A program made the translations under genes and the position numbers. From positions 5,828,001 through 5,892,000 of the forward strand of contig OZ231126.1 in the NCBI GenBank assembly GCA_965153355.1: 64,000 nucleotides of DNA, read 5' to 3'. Position 1 is the stretch's first letter; each line of letters begins with the position of its first letter. Source of the stretch: Flaccisagitta enflata (lineage: Eukaryota; Chaetognatha; Sagittoidea; Aphragmophora). Under the pieces are notes generated by a model. It saw nothing but the letters and a program-made list of their open reading frames with translations, did no database searches and was not told the origin of the DNA. Below, in pieces: positions 53,891 to 64,000 of this stretch.

Positions 53891-54187
53891 CATGGTAAAG
53901 GGGTTGACCCTAACCCCTCAAGACTGGAAATCGTAAGTTTTATCTGCTATTATGGATGATCAGTCAGTGGACAAACCGGTATTGATATAAATCTCTACAG
54001 TCAGTTTAGTTTCTAAGTTGTAGATGATTTTAGATCGTAGGCTTAAAACTACTCCATAGAATCTTTCTATCCACCGAAATCTTCTTCACAAAGTAACATT
54101 ACTACAGAGAGGCTATACGAAAAATATTTGAATGCGAATTCGTCATAACCATAACATCTAAGTTTTTGGAGTTACCGAAATCAGCAA

Positions 54188-62421
<8,234 letters not shown>

Positions 62422-62772
62422 CCAATCTGTCCTCAAATCGTAGCTAAACGAGGTCAACACCTACAAGTTGCTTGTGCCTAATCAAATCGCAAATAGGGTA
62501 GTAGTGTTGTTCATATTTATATCCAATTTGATTTCATAGATTTGATCAAAAAATGTTCAAAACTTGTGTGGACGGACCGACGGGCTGACAAAGCGGAATG
62601 TTAAGTCGCATGCATGTGTTTGAATGATCAGCAAGGTCTTCTTATTCATTTACATTGTATAAAAACAATGCGTTTGGAATTACAATTTTATCGTTACAAA
62701 AAAGAACTGTACTGGTTTGGACACGAGGGCCTTTTTTTTACACTACTCGATTGATACCAAAGGACTGACGGA

Positions 62773-63103
62773 ACAAGGCCAAGTAGGCGAATGAGGTGCG
62801 ACGCGTGGATTGTCGAATGAATGCATTACCGACAGACAGACAGACTGACCAATGGACACAGCCAGTTATAGAGGTGCTTTGTCGCACCTAAAAAGCCTCT
62901 TATAAATTCGCTAGTCGCGACTAGAAATGAACAAGGCTAAGCAGCCCGATGATAGGTCCTCTTTGAATGAACATTTTTAGGTGCGCCAACGCACCTCTAT
63001 AACTGGCTGTGTTCGTTGGTTGGACGGTCAGTTGGTCTGTCGGTTGGGTAAAGAATTCCTTCGACGATCCACACAGCGCACCTTATTGGCCAACTTGGCC
63101 TCG
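62773..63103. mobile_element. Pair of SR2 copies in opposite orientation
   Basis: Minus copy: AACAAGGCCAAGTAGGCGAA, CAGACAGACAGACTGACC, CAGTTATAGAGGTGCTTTGT. Plus copy: TTAGGTGCGCCAACGCACCT, CTATAACTGGCTGTGTTCGT, CACCTTATTGGCCAACTTGG. Together they could form a hairpin. Confidence 0.7.
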
Positions 63104-63258
63104 TTTTTAGTCGCGGACTCGCGATTCTAGAATTTGCCGTGTCGGTCGGTCGGTCGGTCGGTCTGTCCGTCGGTAACCAAATCAAAATGCGAGCGTTTTT
63201 TTGCCATTCCGCTCCTGCCCACCCGTCCGCGACTTAGGGAGAGTGTATACGGCCTTGT
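63103..63258 (+). mobile_element. SR1 full copy
   Basis: TTTTTAGTCGCGGACTCGCG, (GTCG)n, CGCTCCTGCCCACCCGTCCG and TGTATACGGCCTTGTT; directly joined to the SR2 copy at its left. Confidence 0.75.
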
Positions 63259-63377
63259 TTTGAATGAACGTTGTTTATGAATGAACAAAGGACTGAATGA
63301 ATGATTGAATGATAGAATGAACAAATAATTGGTTGGTGCTGGTTTCGGTGTAAAATAGCTTCAGATTTCGCGATTTT

Positions 63378-63468
63378 AATGCTTGCGTGATGGACAGATT
63401 GACCAACCAACCATCCAAACAATGGACAGACATGACCTCTTACAGAGATGCGAGGACGCATCTAAAAA
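63378..63468 (-). mobile_element. SR3 copy
   Basis: GCGTGATGGACAGATTGACC, CAGACATGACCTCTTACAGA and GATGCGAGGACGCATCT follow the same order as 13262-13350. Confidence 0.62.
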
Positions 63469-64000
63469 CGTCTTTTACAATTATTTCCGATCGGCGGTAG
63501 CCGCTAATCCCGCCATTACTGGTAAGATTGTGAGGCCTTTATGGTCAGACGTGATCGTAGATTCGGTCTCTTGTCGGGATTCTTCCGCAAACTAGGGGGA
63601 TCCATAATCTAAGTGTGGAATCAGAACGGCGACGATTCTTGTCAGATTTGACTGGACGATGTCTGAGTTAAACATCAAACTCGAGGAATTTTATTCCAAT
63701 CCATTCATGAGACTCACTTGGCATTTGCAGATAGCCGTATAACTTGAAAATGAAATTCCATCAATTTTTTTTCCAAAACATGAGTTGATACAGAATTTGC
63801 CCCTTTGTGAGCACCATGACTAGTGCTTAATCAAATCGCAAATCGGGTAATATATATGCTGTCCAGCTGACAGTCAGGGAAAAAAGACAAAATGAAATCA
63901 TGTTGCTAATTCTTTACTTTCAAAGGACAATGATATGTTCAAGGGAGTCATCACAATCCACAAGGCTAATTCATGCTATCAATCCTCGTATTCTTTTGGT

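Larger units (their letters stand above)
62422..64000. other. Region downstream of the PHD gene: dispersed repeats only
   Basis: Contains an SR1 fragment (about 62575-62615), SR2 (62773-62893 and 62978-63103), SR1 (63103-63258) and SR3 (63378-63468). TAATCAAATCGCAAATCGGG occurs near both 62475 and 63830, a further short dispersed repeat. A 70-codon frame at 63383-63595 starts inside an SR copy and is not called. Confidence 0.6.

Overview
This window is nuclear DNA from a multicellular animal, most likely a marine-type invertebrate such as a sponge or other early-branching or lophotrochozoan animal; the exact group cannot be fixed from sequence alone. The evidence is spliced genes with GT/AG introns of about 50 to 600 bp, clear orthologues of animal proteins (TARBP2/PRKRA-type dsRNA-binding protein, HADH, HTRA2, VWA8), a C-type lectin domain gene, CR1/Jockey-type non-LTR retrotransposon remains, cut-and-paste transposon relics, and very abundant microsatellites and minisatellites. 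No operons, phage, CRISPR or bacterial genes are seen. All exon coordinates given for the six gene models were placed by hand from splice sites, and reading phase is consistent across every junction reported. Layout: (1) 1-5783, + strand: a secreted-type C-type lectin domain gene, its third intron swollen to 3.2 kb by a TIR element full of minisatellites. (2) 5784-9744: intergenic, with microsatellites, a small inverted-repeat element and a short interspersed repeat. (3) 9745-16027, - strand: TARBP2/PRKRA-like gene, 8 exons, three dsRNA-binding domains, an RNA-silencing factor. (4) 16888-17823, - strand: intronless HADH. (5) 18540-26304, - strand: HTRA2, 7 exons, with a first intron containing about 4 kb of almost pure C/T sequence. 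(6) 26873-51371, - strand: VWA8, 25 exons seen; the 5' end is not found in the window. A 6.35-kb foldback-like element fills one VWA8 intron (41852-48202). (7) 51440-53890, +: a 5'-truncated CR1-like reverse transcriptase split by a 1.24-kb insertion carrying an 18-bp satellite. (8) 54188-62421, +: a nine-exon PHD plus C2H2 zinc-finger nuclear protein that I cannot assign to a named family. (9) 62422-64000: only dispersed repeats. Three consecutive minus-strand genes (HADH, HTRA2, VWA8) encode proteins known in other animals to work in mitochondria: fatty-acid beta-oxidation, protein quality control and an AAA+ ATPase. They lie 570-720 bp apart. This is shared location and strand only; an operon-like relationship is not shown. 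The most striking property of the window is that exon edges are repeatedly copied in place. At about seventeen splice junctions in four genes, the last or first 20-200 bp of an exon together with the adjoining splice site is tandemly duplicated (2 to 6 copies), often next to a microsatellite. Together with the foldback element, a minisatellite-bearing insertion in the retrotransposon, and several small palindrome-headed repeat families that share a GTCG/GTCC tetranucleotide block, this suggests a genome with unusually active local duplication. No promoter could be supported from sequence.
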